Shown here: positions 36,933 to 46,146 of the stretch, piece after piece
How positions within the stretch are numbered: the first letter of the stretch is position 1
How the letters are laid out: the number at the start of each line of letters is the position of its first letter
Assembly (NCBI GenBank): GCA_000953695.1
Contig: LN554846.1
Location: 2,232,001 to 2,296,000, forward strand
Direction of reading: 5' to 3'
DNA length: 64,000 bases
Source of the DNA: Aliivibrio wodanis
GTDB taxonomy: Bacteria; Pseudomonadota; Gammaproteobacteria; Enterobacterales; Vibrionaceae
Program-made: the position numbers and the translations under genes
Notes under the pieces: model-generated
Database searches by the model: none
What the model was told of the DNA's origin: nothing
What the model saw: the letters and a program-made list of their open reading frames with translations, nothing else

Positions 36933-38655
36933 TTTCAGATACCCAATTTTGAACAACTTGCGCTGCTAATTCAGGTTCGTTAGCTACTAGAGCACGAACC
37001 GCTTTCAATAAGTCTTCATCTTTATGCAAGTTTGGAAGATCAATACCTGAACCAAATTCAAATCCATCGCCATCCAAATCACTGCCAATTAAGCCCATCT
37101 CACCATCAGCACCTTCACCATTGGCGATTGCATCATCTCCAGCTTGGTTAGGGAATAACAATTTATTCATTGCTGGACGAACAAGGATAAGAAGCACTGC
37201 AATAATAACTAATGCGCCTGCAATCCATTTAATCCAGTCATTAAAGTTTGGATGTTCCCAAATTGGTACGTCAATAATGATTGGTTGTTCTTCAATAGCA
37301 AATTTAACACTTAGTACGTTCAGTAAGTCGCCGCGTTGTTCATTCAAACCAACACTACCAATAATGATTTGGCGGATCTTCTCAATCTGCTCTGCAGATA
37401 CAGGGGTATATGTCACTTCCCCTGTTTCAGCATTCACAGCTTGACGCTCTTTTACTGCAACAGAAACTGTTTGACGAGCAACTGTACCTGTTTGTTTACG
37501 CTCATGGCTTATTGTTGTGTCTAATTCAAAATTACGAGTTGCTTCTTTATGTACAGAGCCTTGACCAAGTACTGAGCCATCTTTTAACTCTGCAATATCT
37601 TGAGGGATAGCTGAATCAACAGGTGGTTGGTTACTTAATGCACCAGGAACTCCAGCGATAACATTACCGTTATTATAATCTTCTAACGTGTACTCGCTTC
37701 GTGTCGATGGTGTTTGAGGATCAAACTGCTTACGAGTTTGCTCTATCGCACTAAAATCCATTGAGACATCTACTTGAGCGGTATAGTTACCTAGTCCTAA
37801 GATTGGAATTAAAATAGCGTCAATTTTATCTCGCAATGATTGTTCTTGTTTACGCTCTAATTCTTGCTCTTTACGGTGAGCAGTTGCCATCGGATCTTGA
37901 GTGCCTGAACTCAATAAACGACCATGCTGATCTGTTACAGTAACTCGTGTTGGTTTCATCCCAGGAACCGCACTTGCTACCATATCAACAATTGAATCAA
38001 CTTCTTCTTGCTTAAGATTCGCGCCCATTCTCATCGTTAAGAATACCGTTGCCGATGCTTCTTGGTTATGACGAACGAATACACTTTGTTTTGGCATAGC
38101 TAAAAGTACTTGAGCTTTGCGGATTGGTCGCATTTGCTCAAATGTACTTGCTAACTGACGTTCACGGCTTAATTTTAGACGTTCTTGTTCTAAACGCTGT
38201 GATACCCCAAAGCCCATGTCTTGTAATAAGATATCATCACCTTCTCCTACTGCTTTATTTAAGCCCGCACGAGAAAGGTTAAGCTTTAGTTGACTAAATT
38301 CAGAAGCTGGAACCAAAATGGTATTACCATCTAGTTTATATTCTGATTTTTGCGCATCAAGATGATCAAGCACTTGGATTAATTCATCCGTCTCATATAC
38401 TCCCAGTGGACGCATTTCCGGCTCTTGAACCCAAAAGAAAAGCATAACAATCAATGCCACACAGATAGAAACAGACAGAACTAAAATAACCTGCCGTAAT
38501 AAATCTAAGTTACCTAGCGCTGAATCTATTTTTGAAGAACTTTGTTCATCTACATCTGGGTTTTGCACATCCATTGAACTATCTAATGCTGCCGAACCAC
38601 CCGCTGGTATATCATCAGATACCGCTAAATCTGTATTTTTGTTCTCTTCTGACAC
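36925..38655 (-). CDS. fliF: Flagellar MS-ring protein FliF
   Basis: A 576-residue membrane ring protein, the base of the flagellum. Two membrane helices lie at about residues 53-75 and 445-465, with a large periplasmic ring-building domain between them (YKLDGNTILVPASEFSQLKL, RVTVTDQHGRLLSSG). The C-terminal tail (DEDLLKAVRALVANEPELAA) binds FliG. It is 17 bases after fliE. Confidence 0.96.
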   Translation of the reverse strand: MSEENKNTDLAVSDDIPAGGSAALDSSMDVQNPDVDEQSSSKIDSALGNLDLLRQVILVLSVSICVALIVMLFFWVQEPEMRPLGVYETDELIQVLDHLDAQKSEYKLDGNTILVPASEFSQLKLNLSRAGLNKAVGEGDDILLQDMGFGVSQRLEQERLKLSRERQLASTFEQMRPIRKAQVLLAMPKQSVFVRHNQEASATVFLTMRMGANLKQEEVDSIVDMVASAVPGMKPTRVTVTDQHGRLLSSGTQDPMATAHRKEQELERKQEQSLRDKIDAILIPILGLGNYTAQVDVSMDFSAIEQTRKQFDPQTPSTRSEYTLEDYNNGNVIAGVPGALSNQPPVDSAIPQDIAELKDGSVLGQGSVHKEATRNFELDTTISHERKQTGTVARQTVSVAVKERQAVNAETGEVTYTPVSAEQIEKIRQIIIGSVGLNEQRGDLLNVLSVKFAIEEQPIIIDVPIWEHPNFNDWIKWIAGALVIIAVLLILVRPAMNKLLFPNQAGDDAIANGEGADGEMGLIGSDLDGDGFEFGSGIDLPNLHKDEDLLKAVRALVANEPELAAQVVQNWVSENG

Positions 38656-38672
38656 GCTTTAATTCCTAGAAA

Positions 38673-38984
38673 TTATACAGGCATATTCATTAGTGCTTTA
38701 TAAGCATCTACAAGTTTATTACGCACCTGAATTGTTGCATCAAACGCAACACTTGATTTATTTCGTGCGATCATAACGTCAGATAATGAGACCCCTTCAT
38801 CACCTCGGTCAAAACGCACGGCTAAATCACCTGATGTTTTTTGTAAATCATTTACATTATTCACGGCTTTTGCAAATAATGCACTAAAGTCCGCACCGAC
38901 TTCTTTTCCTGTTGCTGGACGCGTTGTATTTGACGCGTCAAGCATCATGGATTGCATTTCGCTCTGTAAACCATCAATTTTCAT
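38673..38984 (-). CDS. fliE: Flagellar hook-basal body protein FliE
   Basis: A 103-residue adapter between the MS ring and rod. The ending DVMIARNKSSVAFDATIQVR followed by NKLVDAYKALMNMPV is the family signature. It is the first gene of the fliEFGHIJ operon, behind a good sigma-54 promoter and a FleQ-box-like site. A strong GGAGG lies before the ATG. Confidence 0.95.
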   Translation of the reverse strand: MKIDGLQSEMQSMMLDASNTTRPATGKEVGADFSALFAKAVNNVNDLQKTSGDLAVRFDRGDEGVSLSDVMIARNKSSVAFDATIQVRNKLVDAYKALMNMPV

Positions 38985-39002
38985 GTTATTACCTCCGACC
39001 CA

Positions 39003-39016
39003 GTCAAGTAATTGAC
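39003..39016. promoter_or_regulatory. FleQ-box-like palindrome at fliE
   Basis: GTCAAGTAATTGAC is a palindromic FleQ-type box (GTCAA and TTGAC arms), lying downstream of the fliE sigma-54 promoter and about 19 bases before the ATG. Confidence 0.5.
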
Positions 39017-39042
39017 TTTATTTTACGACCCGGGATATATAA

Positions 39043-39058
39043 AGCAATTTACATACCA
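39043..39058 (-). promoter_or_regulatory. Sigma-54 promoter of fliE operon
   Basis: Minus-strand TGGTATGTAAATTGCT fits the -24/-12 consensus closely. The start would be near 39031, about 47 bases before fliE. Confidence 0.82.
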
Positions 39059-39085
39059 AAACATCAACTATGATAACCCTTTGTT

Positions 39086-40519
39086 TTAACTTGGGATATC
39101 TATTCCAGCATCACGCATCTTCGCTAATTTATATCGTAGAGTTCGTGGACTTATACCTAGTTTTTCGGCGACATCTTTACGTTTTCCGTCGCACGCTTTA
39201 ATTGTTTCTAAAATAATAATGAACTCTTGCTCACGTAATTCACCACCTAAGCCACTTTGTGGCATCGATATTTCACTTTCAGACGCCATTACTGACTCTT
39301 CATTATCATTTATTGACGGTGCTTGTTGCTCTGGTTTAATCGTTGGAGCTTCACCACTAACTACTTGCTGTAGGCTACTTGCGTCAGACCAATCAACGCC
39401 TTCTAATAAAATGTCATCTGCTGTAATTTCAATATTTTCAGCTAAAATAAGTGCTCGCTGTACAACATTATCCAATTCACGAACATTACCTGGCCAAGGA
39501 TAACTTTCTAGTTTCAGAGTTGCCTCAGGAGTAAAAGCAGGAACAGGTAAACCTTGTTTTTGACAGTGCCTCTCAACAAGATGTTGTGCAATAGGTGATA
39601 TATCACCTATACGTTCTTTTAATGCTGGCCAAGTAATTGGAAATACATTCAATCGATAATACAGATCTTCTCGAAAATTTCCTTCTTCAACATATTTTTT
39701 TAAATCTCGGTTACTTGTTGCCAAAATACGCACATCTAACTTAATACTTTTACGGCCACCTAATCGCTCTACTTCTCGTTCTTGCAATACTCGAAGTAGT
39801 TTCGCTTGTAAGCTAAGATCCATTTCACTGATTTCGTCTAGTAAAATAGTACCACCTTGCGCTTGCTCAAATTTACCAGGACACGCTTGAACAGCTCCGG
39901 TAAATGCACCTTTCTCATAACCAAATAAAGTAGCTTCGAGCATATTATCAGGAATTGCTGCACAGTTAATCGCCACAAATGGCCCTTCACTACGTAAAGA
40001 ATTATTATGAATATAACGAGACATCACTTCTTTACCTGAGCCACTTGGGCCAAGCACCATAACGTTAGCATCTGTTCTGGCAACTTTATCTGCAAGCTTA
40101 AGTAATTTAAGGCTTTTTTCATCAGCTACAATTGCATCACCTGTTTGTTCATTTTTGACAGGCGCATAGCGACTCACCATATTCAATAGCACTTCTGGCG
40201 CAAACGGCTTTGCCATGTAATCTATCGCGCCTTCTTTCATCGCAGAAACCGCATCTTCAATATTCGCATACGCGGTCATTAATAAAACGGGAAGATTTGG
40301 CCAGTTCAATTTAATACTACGTAATAACGCTAAGCCACCCATTCCTGCCATCTGAACATCAGATACAACAATATCAACCGCTTCTTTTTTTAGAATTAGT
40401 AATGCTGTCTCAGCACTATCGGCCTCAACCCATTCATAACCCGCTAATTCTAGTGTATCGATCAATGCCTCGCGTAGACCTTCATCATCTTCTACGATTA
40501 ATACTTTGCTTTGTGCCAT
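39086..40519 (-). CDS. flrC: Sigma-54 response regulator FlrC
   Basis: A 477-residue activator of class III flagellar genes. The receiver domain has its phospho-acceptor Asp in IVVSDVQMAG; the AAA+ domain has the Walker A region LGPSGSGKEV, the sigma-54-binding GAFTGA loop and GTILLDEISEMDL; and a Fis-type helix-turn-helix closes the protein (RKDVAEKLGISPRTLRYKLA). FlrB phosphorylates it. flrB ends two bases upstream. Confidence 0.95.
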   Translation of the reverse strand: MAQSKVLIVEDDEGLREALIDTLELAGYEWVEADSAETALLILKKEAVDIVVSDVQMAGMGGLALLRSIKLNWPNLPVLLMTAYANIEDAVSAMKEGAIDYMAKPFAPEVLLNMVSRYAPVKNEQTGDAIVADEKSLKLLKLADKVARTDANVMVLGPSGSGKEVMSRYIHNNSLRSEGPFVAINCAAIPDNMLEATLFGYEKGAFTGAVQACPGKFEQAQGGTILLDEISEMDLSLQAKLLRVLQEREVERLGGRKSIKLDVRILATSNRDLKKYVEEGNFREDLYYRLNVFPITWPALKERIGDISPIAQHLVERHCQKQGLPVPAFTPEATLKLESYPWPGNVRELDNVVQRALILAENIEITADDILLEGVDWSDASSLQQVVSGEAPTIKPEQQAPSINDNEESVMASESEISMPQSGLGGELREQEFIIILETIKACDGKRKDVAEKLGISPRTLRYKLAKMRDAGIDIPS

Positions 40520-40521
40520 TC

Positions 40522-41565
40522 TTATTCTCCAAGTTCAATTTGAGTTGTTGTAAGCGGGATAGACATAGTGAAACACGCGCCATCATCCGGCTCTGAATAC
40601 AGCTCAAGCTGCCCTTTGTGTGCTCGACAAACCATTTGAACAACAGCAAGACCAAGACCGGTTCCTTGTGAGCGCGTTGTAAAAAATGGTTCCATAATTT
40701 TATCTTGAAGCTCTAACGGAATACCTGGTCCATTATCTTGTACCGAGATTTTCAAAAATCCGTTAACTGGTCTGAAAAAGACATCGATTTGACAGCCTTT
40801 TCCTATTGCTTGAATCGCATTCATGATCAGATTACTAATGGCACTAGCAATGGCATTGGCATTTCCCATTAGTACAGTATCGTCATTTTCAACTTCCAAA
40901 TGATAGTCTACTTGGTTTGATTGTAGCGCAGTTTCAATCATTGGGCGGTATTCGGTAACAAGTTCACCAATAGTAAAAGACTTAACTACTTTATTATCAC
41001 CACCTTTAGCAAAAAGAAGCATGTCATTAACTTGTTTTTCTAAATCATGCAGTCGATCAACTAATTTCGTTTGAAAGCGTTTATGTGTTGCTGCTGGCAA
41101 ATTCGGTGAGCCTAAATTAGACGCATATAACATTGCACTAGATAAAGGGGTTCTTACTTGATGCGCAAGAGAAGCTACCATTTTCCCTAATGACGATAAA
41201 CGTTGCAAATCACTGACTCTAGATTGAAGTAACCGAGTTTCAGTTAAATCAGTAATCAAGATTAGTTGTCCCGTTTCTGAAGCTGAAATTGCCAATCGAA
41301 CCTTACGGCCATTACGTAATGAAATTTCATGTCCATCATCTTCTCGAGGATCAAATGAGCGCTGAATAACTTCAAACCAACGCTCACCTAATAATGGTGG
41401 ACCTAATAATTTAATCGCTTCAGGATTAACTTCACATACCACGCCTTGTGTATCGAGAAGGATTACACCTGCAGGCATTACATTTAACACTTGCTTATAT
41501 CGTGTATTTTGCTCTTCCACTGTACCAAGAGGTGAATTTACTTCATTCTCAGGATGTCCCTGCAT
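40522..41565 (-). CDS. flrB: Flagellar sensor histidine kinase FlrB
   Basis: A 347-residue cytoplasmic kinase with no membrane helix. An N-terminal PAS domain (about residues 20-105) is followed by the H box MVASLAHQVRTPLSSAMLYA, with its phospho-His, and an HATPase domain (NAIQAIGK, VQDNGPGIP, TGLGLAVVQ). It phosphorylates FlrC to start class III transcription. The flrBC pair follows the flrA terminator by only a short distance. Confidence 0.95.
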   Translation of the reverse strand: MQGHPENEVNSPLGTVEEQNTRYKQVLNVMPAGVILLDTQGVVCEVNPEAIKLLGPPLLGERWFEVIQRSFDPREDDGHEISLRNGRKVRLAISASETGQLILITDLTETRLLQSRVSDLQRLSSLGKMVASLAHQVRTPLSSAMLYASNLGSPNLPAATHKRFQTKLVDRLHDLEKQVNDMLLFAKGGDNKVVKSFTIGELVTEYRPMIETALQSNQVDYHLEVENDDTVLMGNANAIASAISNLIMNAIQAIGKGCQIDVFFRPVNGFLKISVQDNGPGIPLELQDKIMEPFFTTRSQGTGLGLAVVQMVCRAHKGQLELYSEPDDGACFTMSIPLTTTQIELGE

Positions 41566-41586
41566 AATATTCTTCTCTCTAAAAAC

Positions 41587-41623
41587 AAAAAAGAGCTAAC
41601 ACACATACAATGCCAGCTCTTTT
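41587..41623 (-). terminator. Terminator after flrA
   Basis: AAAAGAGCT and AGCTCTTTT form a 9-bp stem with a 17-base loop, followed by T residues on the minus strand. The loop begins with the sequence TGGCATTGTATGTG (part of a poor sigma-54 match), so the same bases could be involved in starting flrBC transcription. Confidence 0.7.
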
Positions 41624-41663
41624 ATTGTTACTCATCAAAGCTTAAATAAAACCAATGACACCT

Positions 41664-41677
41664 GTCAATTTATTGTC
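41664..41677. promoter_or_regulatory. FleQ-box-like site before flrBC
   Basis: Minus-strand GACAATAAATTGAC differs from the FleQ box GTCAnTAAATTGAC only at the second base. It lies between flrA and flrB, 99 bases before the flrB start. FlrA is the FleQ homologue, and flrBC are its expected targets. Confidence 0.55.
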
Positions 41678-41712
41678 ACTGTCATATTTACAGATTATGG
41701 CAATCATATTAA

Positions 41713-43200
41713 CTATCGGAGATCATCTTTACTTAAATTGTATTTACGCATTTTTTCCACAAGAGTTGTACGTCGCATACCTAGCATATCTGCTGCTCGA
41801 GCCACTACACTATTTTGAGCTTCAAGCGCTTGGCAAATCATATTAACTTCAACATCAGCTAACATTTCTTTAAGATTTAACCCATCTTCTGGTAAATCAT
41901 TTGAAACAGCACCAAAGCTTTGAGATGTTTGTGGATGAGAAGCTGAACCACTTTCATTAAAGTTTGCAAACATATCAGCTAATGCTGACTGCTCTTGTTC
42001 TTCAACAGTTTGTTTACAGTGGTTTTCTGGCTGAAATTCAGGAATATCACTATAACGATATTTCATTGGAAGATGATTTACATCCACAGACTCACTAGGG
42101 AATAAAATCATTAACCGCTCAATTAAGTTTGCTAACTCACGTACATTACCTGGCCAATGGTGTTCCATCAGCGAATTTACGGCTCGTGGAGTCAAACGGA
42201 CTCGTGAACTACCTTCTGCCTCCATACGAGCTAATAATTCTTGTAACAACAAAGGTATATCTTGCTTTCGCTCACGTAATGCAGGCATTTCAATTGGAAA
42301 TACATTCAATCGATAATACAAGTCTTCTCTGAAAATCCCTCTTTCTATCATTTCATCAAGGTTGCGATGTGTTGCTGCAACAATACGAACATCCGCTTTG
42401 ATGCTTTGGTTTCCACCAACACGTTCAAAACAGCGCTCTTGAAGAACTCTCAATAATTTAACTTGCATCGGCATCGGCATATCACCGATCTCATCTAAGA
42501 AAAGAGTTCCACCCTGAGCCAATTCAAAACGACCTTTACGAGCCGTAATTGCTCCAGTAAATGCCCCTTTTTCATGACCAAAAAGTTCACTTTCTAATAA
42601 ATCTGCCGGAATAGCTCCACAATTAACAGGAACAAAAGGGCCTTTTCGACGTGGAGAATGATAATGAAGGTTTCGAGCAACGACTTCTTTACCTGTTCCA
42701 GATTCACCTAACACTAAAACGCTAGCTTCAGTACCTGAAACTTGCTCAATTAGATGACGAACAGTACTAATACTCGGGCTTTGCCCTACCATGCTACGGA
42801 ATAACGTATTCTTACGGCCAAGGTGAGGCACACCTAAGCCACTACGCCCCATAAACTCTTGGCAATGGCGTAACGCATCCGTCAATTGAGGATAATTTAT
42901 AGGTTGGTTTAATTCACCAACATAATTTGTTAGCCCCTCAATATCATGGCTCGCTCCAACCAGTGTAATGATGGGGATATGATGATGAATAATTAATGAT
43001 TCTTTTATTAATTCTTGTTGTTTTTTATTAGATACCTGTCCTAAAAAGCAAGCACTTAAAGAAATGTTCCAATCAAAATTGGACAACTCAGACGTTGAAA
43101 TTGCATGGCAATTCTCACCGATAAACTCAAGAATTACCTTAAGGTTATGTCGATTTTGCTCATCATCTTCAATAATTAATGTTTTACCTAAACCTTGCAT
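41713..43200 (-). CDS. flrA: Flagellar master regulator FlrA
   Basis: A 495-residue sigma-54 activator that opens the flagellar cascade. The N-terminal FleQ-type receiver domain lacks a clear phospho-acceptor Asp (SACFLGQVS at the usual place), as expected since FlrA is controlled by c-di-GMP rather than phosphorylation. The AAA+ domain has [14 protein letters not shown], the GAFTGA loop and [13 protein letters not shown]. The Fis-type helix-turn-helix ([20 protein letters not shown]) is C-terminal. A sigma-70-like promoter and an inverted repeat lie upstream. Confidence 0.95.
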   Translation of the reverse strand: MQGLGKTLIIEDDEQNRHNLKVILEFIGENCHAISTSELSNFDWNISLSACFLGQVSNKKQQELIKESLIIHHHIPIITLVGASHDIEGLTNYVGELNQPINYPQLTDALRHCQEFMGRSGLGVPHLGRKNTLFRSMVGQSPSISTVRHLIEQVSGTEASVLVLGESGTGKEVVARNLHYHSPRRKGPFVPVNCGAIPADLLESELFGHEKGAFTGAITARKGRFELAQGGTLFLDEIGDMPMPMQVKLLRVLQERCFERVGGNQSIKADVRIVAATHRNLDEMIERGIFREDLYYRLNVFPIEMPALRERKQDIPLLLQELLARMEAEGSSRVRLTPRAVNSLMEHHWPGNVRELANLIERLMILFPSESVDVNHLPMKYRYSDIPEFQPENHCKQTVEEQEQSALADMFANFNESGSASHPQTSQSFGAVSNDLPEDGLNLKEMLADVEVNMICQALEAQNSVVARAADMLGMRRTTLVEKMRKYNLSKDDLR

Positions 43201-43271
43201 AGAAGTGTTCGATGCCTTAATTCTTTGATTTATGTGGCCTATTCATTGAACAGAAACGAAATAATCCGACC

Positions 43272-43299
43272 ATTTTATCGCATAAGAAAAATAAGGCAA
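43272..43299 (-). promoter_or_regulatory. Probable sigma-70 promoter of flrA
   Basis: Minus-strand TTGCCT, a 16-base spacer and TAAAAT. The leader would be about 65 bases. Confidence 0.55.
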
Positions 43300-43301
43300 C
43301 C

Positions 43302-43327
43302 ATGACTGTCAATATCTAGACAGTCAT
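43302..43327. promoter_or_regulatory. Inverted repeat just upstream of the flrA -35
   Basis: A perfect 9-bp inverted repeat (ATGACTGTC and GACAGTCAT, 8-base loop) ends three bases before the -35 box. Its core, minus-strand GTCTAGATATTGAC, is a loose FleQ-box match (11 of 14 counting the free position). It could be an autoregulatory operator or, less likely since no T run follows, the fliS terminator. Confidence 0.6.
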
Positions 43328-43387
43328 ACTGTAAATGTGAGGTTAATATAAAATTAAGAAAAATACCCTTGATTTATAAAATATATA

Positions 43388-43798
43388 CTATATACCAACT
43401 TGATCTGCTGTTAAATTGTGGAACTCTGCCGGGATTTGATCCCATGCTGATTTAATTTCACGTAGCATCTCAACGACATCATCAATCGCTTGAGTATCAT
43501 TTTTTTGGTTAGCATGTGAGATTTGACGGATCATAAAGTCATATAATGAGTCAAGATTACTTGCAATATCGCCACCGTCATCCATCGAAAGGCATGAACG
43601 TAGACTAATCACGATATCTAATGCTTTACCAAGACGCTCACCTTTCACAGCCGTGTTACCTTGCTGCATAGCTGCTTTACCTTGAATCAAACGCTCAATA
43701 GCACCAGCCATTAGCATTTGAATTACCTTATGAGGTGATGCAGCACTTAATTGGCTATCTATTGATACCTTCTTATATGCTTGTAATGAACCTCTCAT
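43388..43798 (-). CDS. fliS: Flagellin export chaperone FliS
   Basis: A 136-residue helical chaperone that binds the C-terminal helices of flagellin and keeps it soluble before export. The N-terminus RGSLQAYKKVSIDSQLSAAS and the ERLIQGKAAMQQGN region are typical. It is the last gene of the flaG-fliD-flaI-fliS group and is 15 bases after flaI. In vibrios it is also called FlaJ. Confidence 0.94.
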   Translation of the reverse strand: MRGSLQAYKKVSIDSQLSAASPHKVIQMLMAGAIERLIQGKAAMQQGNTAVKGERLGKALDIVISLRSCLSMDDGGDIASNLDSLYDFMIRQISHANQKNDTQAIDDVVEMLREIKSAWDQIPAEFHNLTADQVGI

Positions 43799-43813
43799 CG
43801 TATTTCCTCAGTC

Positions 43814-44113
43814 TTATTGAAATTTTCTATAAAGTTGAACTGACTTATTTGCATGATTCAACTTTTGATAATCTAAAGCAAATTGCTGACCTAAGAGTGT
43901 CATTTCATTAATGATAGACTCAGTTCTTGTAATTGCTCTTTGCCATTCCGTAGAGTTCACTATTTCTGGCACCTGCATACACTCATGCAAAAGTTGTTCC
44001 CGATTTGATAAAAAAACCGTCAATTGTTCAAAATTAATATCACCTTTCTGATATAACATTTGTAATTGCTGATCTAATCTTTCTAATTGCTGTAATAGTT
44101 CCATCGAGAACAC
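43814..44113 (-). CDS. flaI: FliT-like flagellar protein FlaI
   Basis: A 99-residue, all-helical protein rich in Leu and Gln. Its position between fliD and fliS, and its size, match the FliT/FlaI family, a chaperone for the FliD cap in enterobacteria. Sequence similarity to FliT is weak by eye, so the family is assigned mainly from context. It follows fliD by 42 bases. Confidence 0.75.
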   Translation of the reverse strand: MFSMELLQQLERLDQQLQMLYQKGDINFEQLTVFLSNREQLLHECMQVPEIVNSTEWQRAITRTESIINEMTLLGQQFALDYQKLNHANKSVQLYRKFQ

Positions 44114-44155
44114 CTAATTTACACTTGGTTATATTTTTACACTTGGTTATATTCG

Positions 44156-46123
44156 TTAACCTAGAGCGTTCATCATACCTGACAGTTGTGCTTTCATTTT
44201 TCCTGTCACATCTTGCATATTGGCAAATTTATTACGAGTACGCTCTTGTAAACTTTCCATTCGACGATCTAAATCTACTTGTTGATCATTCAAGCGATAA
44301 TTCTGATCTCGCATCGTGTTCATTCGAGTCCTAATAGGACCAGCAACTCCAGTCATGGTTTGAATCGCATCTTCTACTTTTTTAGCGAACCCTTTAGGTC
44401 CATCAAAGAAAGTATGAAGTTGACTAAAGTTCTCATTCAACTGTCGATCAAGCATATTATGGTTGATCTCTAAAGTACCCTGACGAGTTGTTGAGATCCC
44501 AAGCTCAATCAGTGTTTTAATATCTTTTGGTGCTGATTCAACAGGAGAAACAAATACCGACTTTAAACGAGATTCCGCAGAACGAACAACACTATCTCCT
44601 GCTAATGGGCCGCTTTGCCCCGTCGCAGGATCAAAACCGCCAAGAGCTTGTGTCGTTTTATAAAATTGATTGTACGTTGATACAAATTGTTCAATTGCCG
44701 CTTTTACATTCTCTCTATCGAATTGAACATCTAATTCAATACGTTTACCGGCTTCAGCAGTTGTACCTTTTAAGGTAATATCAACACCATGGACAGCATC
44801 TTGAATGACATTAGTATCACTACTAATTCTTGCAATACCATCAAGAACAACTTTTGCACTACTAGCAGTTTGAACTTCTTGTAGTCCTGAATATAAAGGC
44901 TTTCTTGCCTCTTCTGGTTTGATCGCTTGAACTATTTTTTCAATCGGCTCTAGTTTTTCTTTTGCAATTTCTTTTATTGTTGGTGGTAATAGCTCAACTT
45001 TCTCTTTAGCTATATCAACTAAATCTTTTTTGGGTGCTGGTTGCGGTGGCTCATATGTCACACCCGCAGCTTGAAAAACTGTATCTGGTGTTTGACCTAT
45101 TTCTGCTAATGCTTCTGCTGCGTCTTGATCCCCTTGCTTTGCTGCTTTCGCTAGTTCAATTTTTTCATTTTCACTTGGTAAAGCTGCTTGAAGTGTACCT
45201 GCCGTGCGTTCACTCCAACCGGACATCCCTGAAGTTGGATCACTAGGATCTTCAAGGGTAGTAAGAGCTGCTGTAGCTTCTTGTTGTAAAAGTATCTCTT
45301 TTGCGGCTTTTTCTTCTCTTGCGAGTTCGCGATTAGCAACATCAATCAACGGCTTAAAATAGGCGTACTTTTCTTCATCACTAAGCTCTGGTACCTGCTC
45401 TTGAGTAATAGGTTCACCTAGCTGTTGAGCGGCAATTTCAGGTACATTTTGATATTCAAGTAATGTTGGTACATCAAACTTAGTTGAGATAGCAGGGTCA
45501 AAGTTAGGGTTAAAAGCAAAGCGATGCAGTTGATTATTATATTCGGCATCAACTTCAATTTTAACTTTATGACTCTCACCAGGTTTGTCAGAGGCTAAGA
45601 TCAAGCGAGAGCCACCATCATCTTTAACAATAGAAGCTTGTACACCGGGATTAGAAGGAGCACTATTTATCTGTTTTAACAGATCAGTAATTTTATTATT
45701 TTTACCAATAATATCAATTGAGAAGGTTTTATCACCTAATGACACATCCAACTTACCCGGCCCGAATTTGGCATCATCACGTATTGGTGAAGATGCCAAC
45801 TTTTGAGCTTGAGCTAATTGTAATACGTCAATAGTATATCGACCAGCTAACGCTTCAGGAGTTGCGGTTGCACTTACTACTTCATCATCACTGCTTGAAA
45901 TAGTACGAGATGCAAACGTATCCTCTTGGCGAAACGTCGACATTAGGTTCTTCATGGTATCTAACGATTCTTGCAGACGGCCATAACCACTGATATTCAT
46001 ATCTATATCTGAGCGTTCTCGGTCAATGCGCTGCTGCTTGGGTAAGCGCTCGCTTTCAACTATCTTGCCCACCATAGAATTAATATCTAGGCCACCACCC
46101 ATCCCCATAGGGCTCATACTCAT
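44156..46123 (-). CDS. fliD: Flagellar filament cap protein FliD
   Basis: A 655-residue capping protein that sits at the filament tip and folds new flagellins. Helical N- and C-terminal domains (GGGLDINSMVGKIVESERLP; YRLNDQQVDLDRRMESLQER) flank the central leg domains. Between about residues 230 and 415 there is a Glu/Ala/Pro-rich, charged insertion, part of it likely helical, which makes the protein longer than E. coli FliD. It starts 23 bases after flaG. Confidence 0.94.
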   Translation of the reverse strand: MSMSPMGMGGGLDINSMVGKIVESERLPKQQRIDRERSDIDMNISGYGRLQESLDTMKNLMSTFRQEDTFASRTISSSDDEVVSATATPEALAGRYTIDVLQLAQAQKLASSPIRDDAKFGPGKLDVSLGDKTFSIDIIGKNNKITDLLKQINSAPSNPGVQASIVKDDGGSRLILASDKPGESHKVKIEVDAEYNNQLHRFAFNPNFDPAISTKFDVPTLLEYQNVPEIAAQQLGEPITQEQVPELSDEEKYAYFKPLIDVANRELAREEKAAKEILLQQEATAALTTLEDPSDPTSGMSGWSERTAGTLQAALPSENEKIELAKAAKQGDQDAAEALAEIGQTPDTVFQAAGVTYEPPQPAPKKDLVDIAKEKVELLPPTIKEIAKEKLEPIEKIVQAIKPEEARKPLYSGLQEVQTASSAKVVLDGIARISSDTNVIQDAVHGVDITLKGTTAEAGKRIELDVQFDRENVKAAIEQFVSTYNQFYKTTQALGGFDPATGQSGPLAGDSVVRSAESRLKSVFVSPVESAPKDIKTLIELGISTTRQGTLEINHNMLDRQLNENFSQLHTFFDGPKGFAKKVEDAIQTMTGVAGPIRTRMNTMRDQNYRLNDQQVDLDRRMESLQERTRNKFANMQDVTGKMKAQLSGMMNALG

Positions 46124-46146
46124 GAAGTGTTTTCCTCAATTAACGA

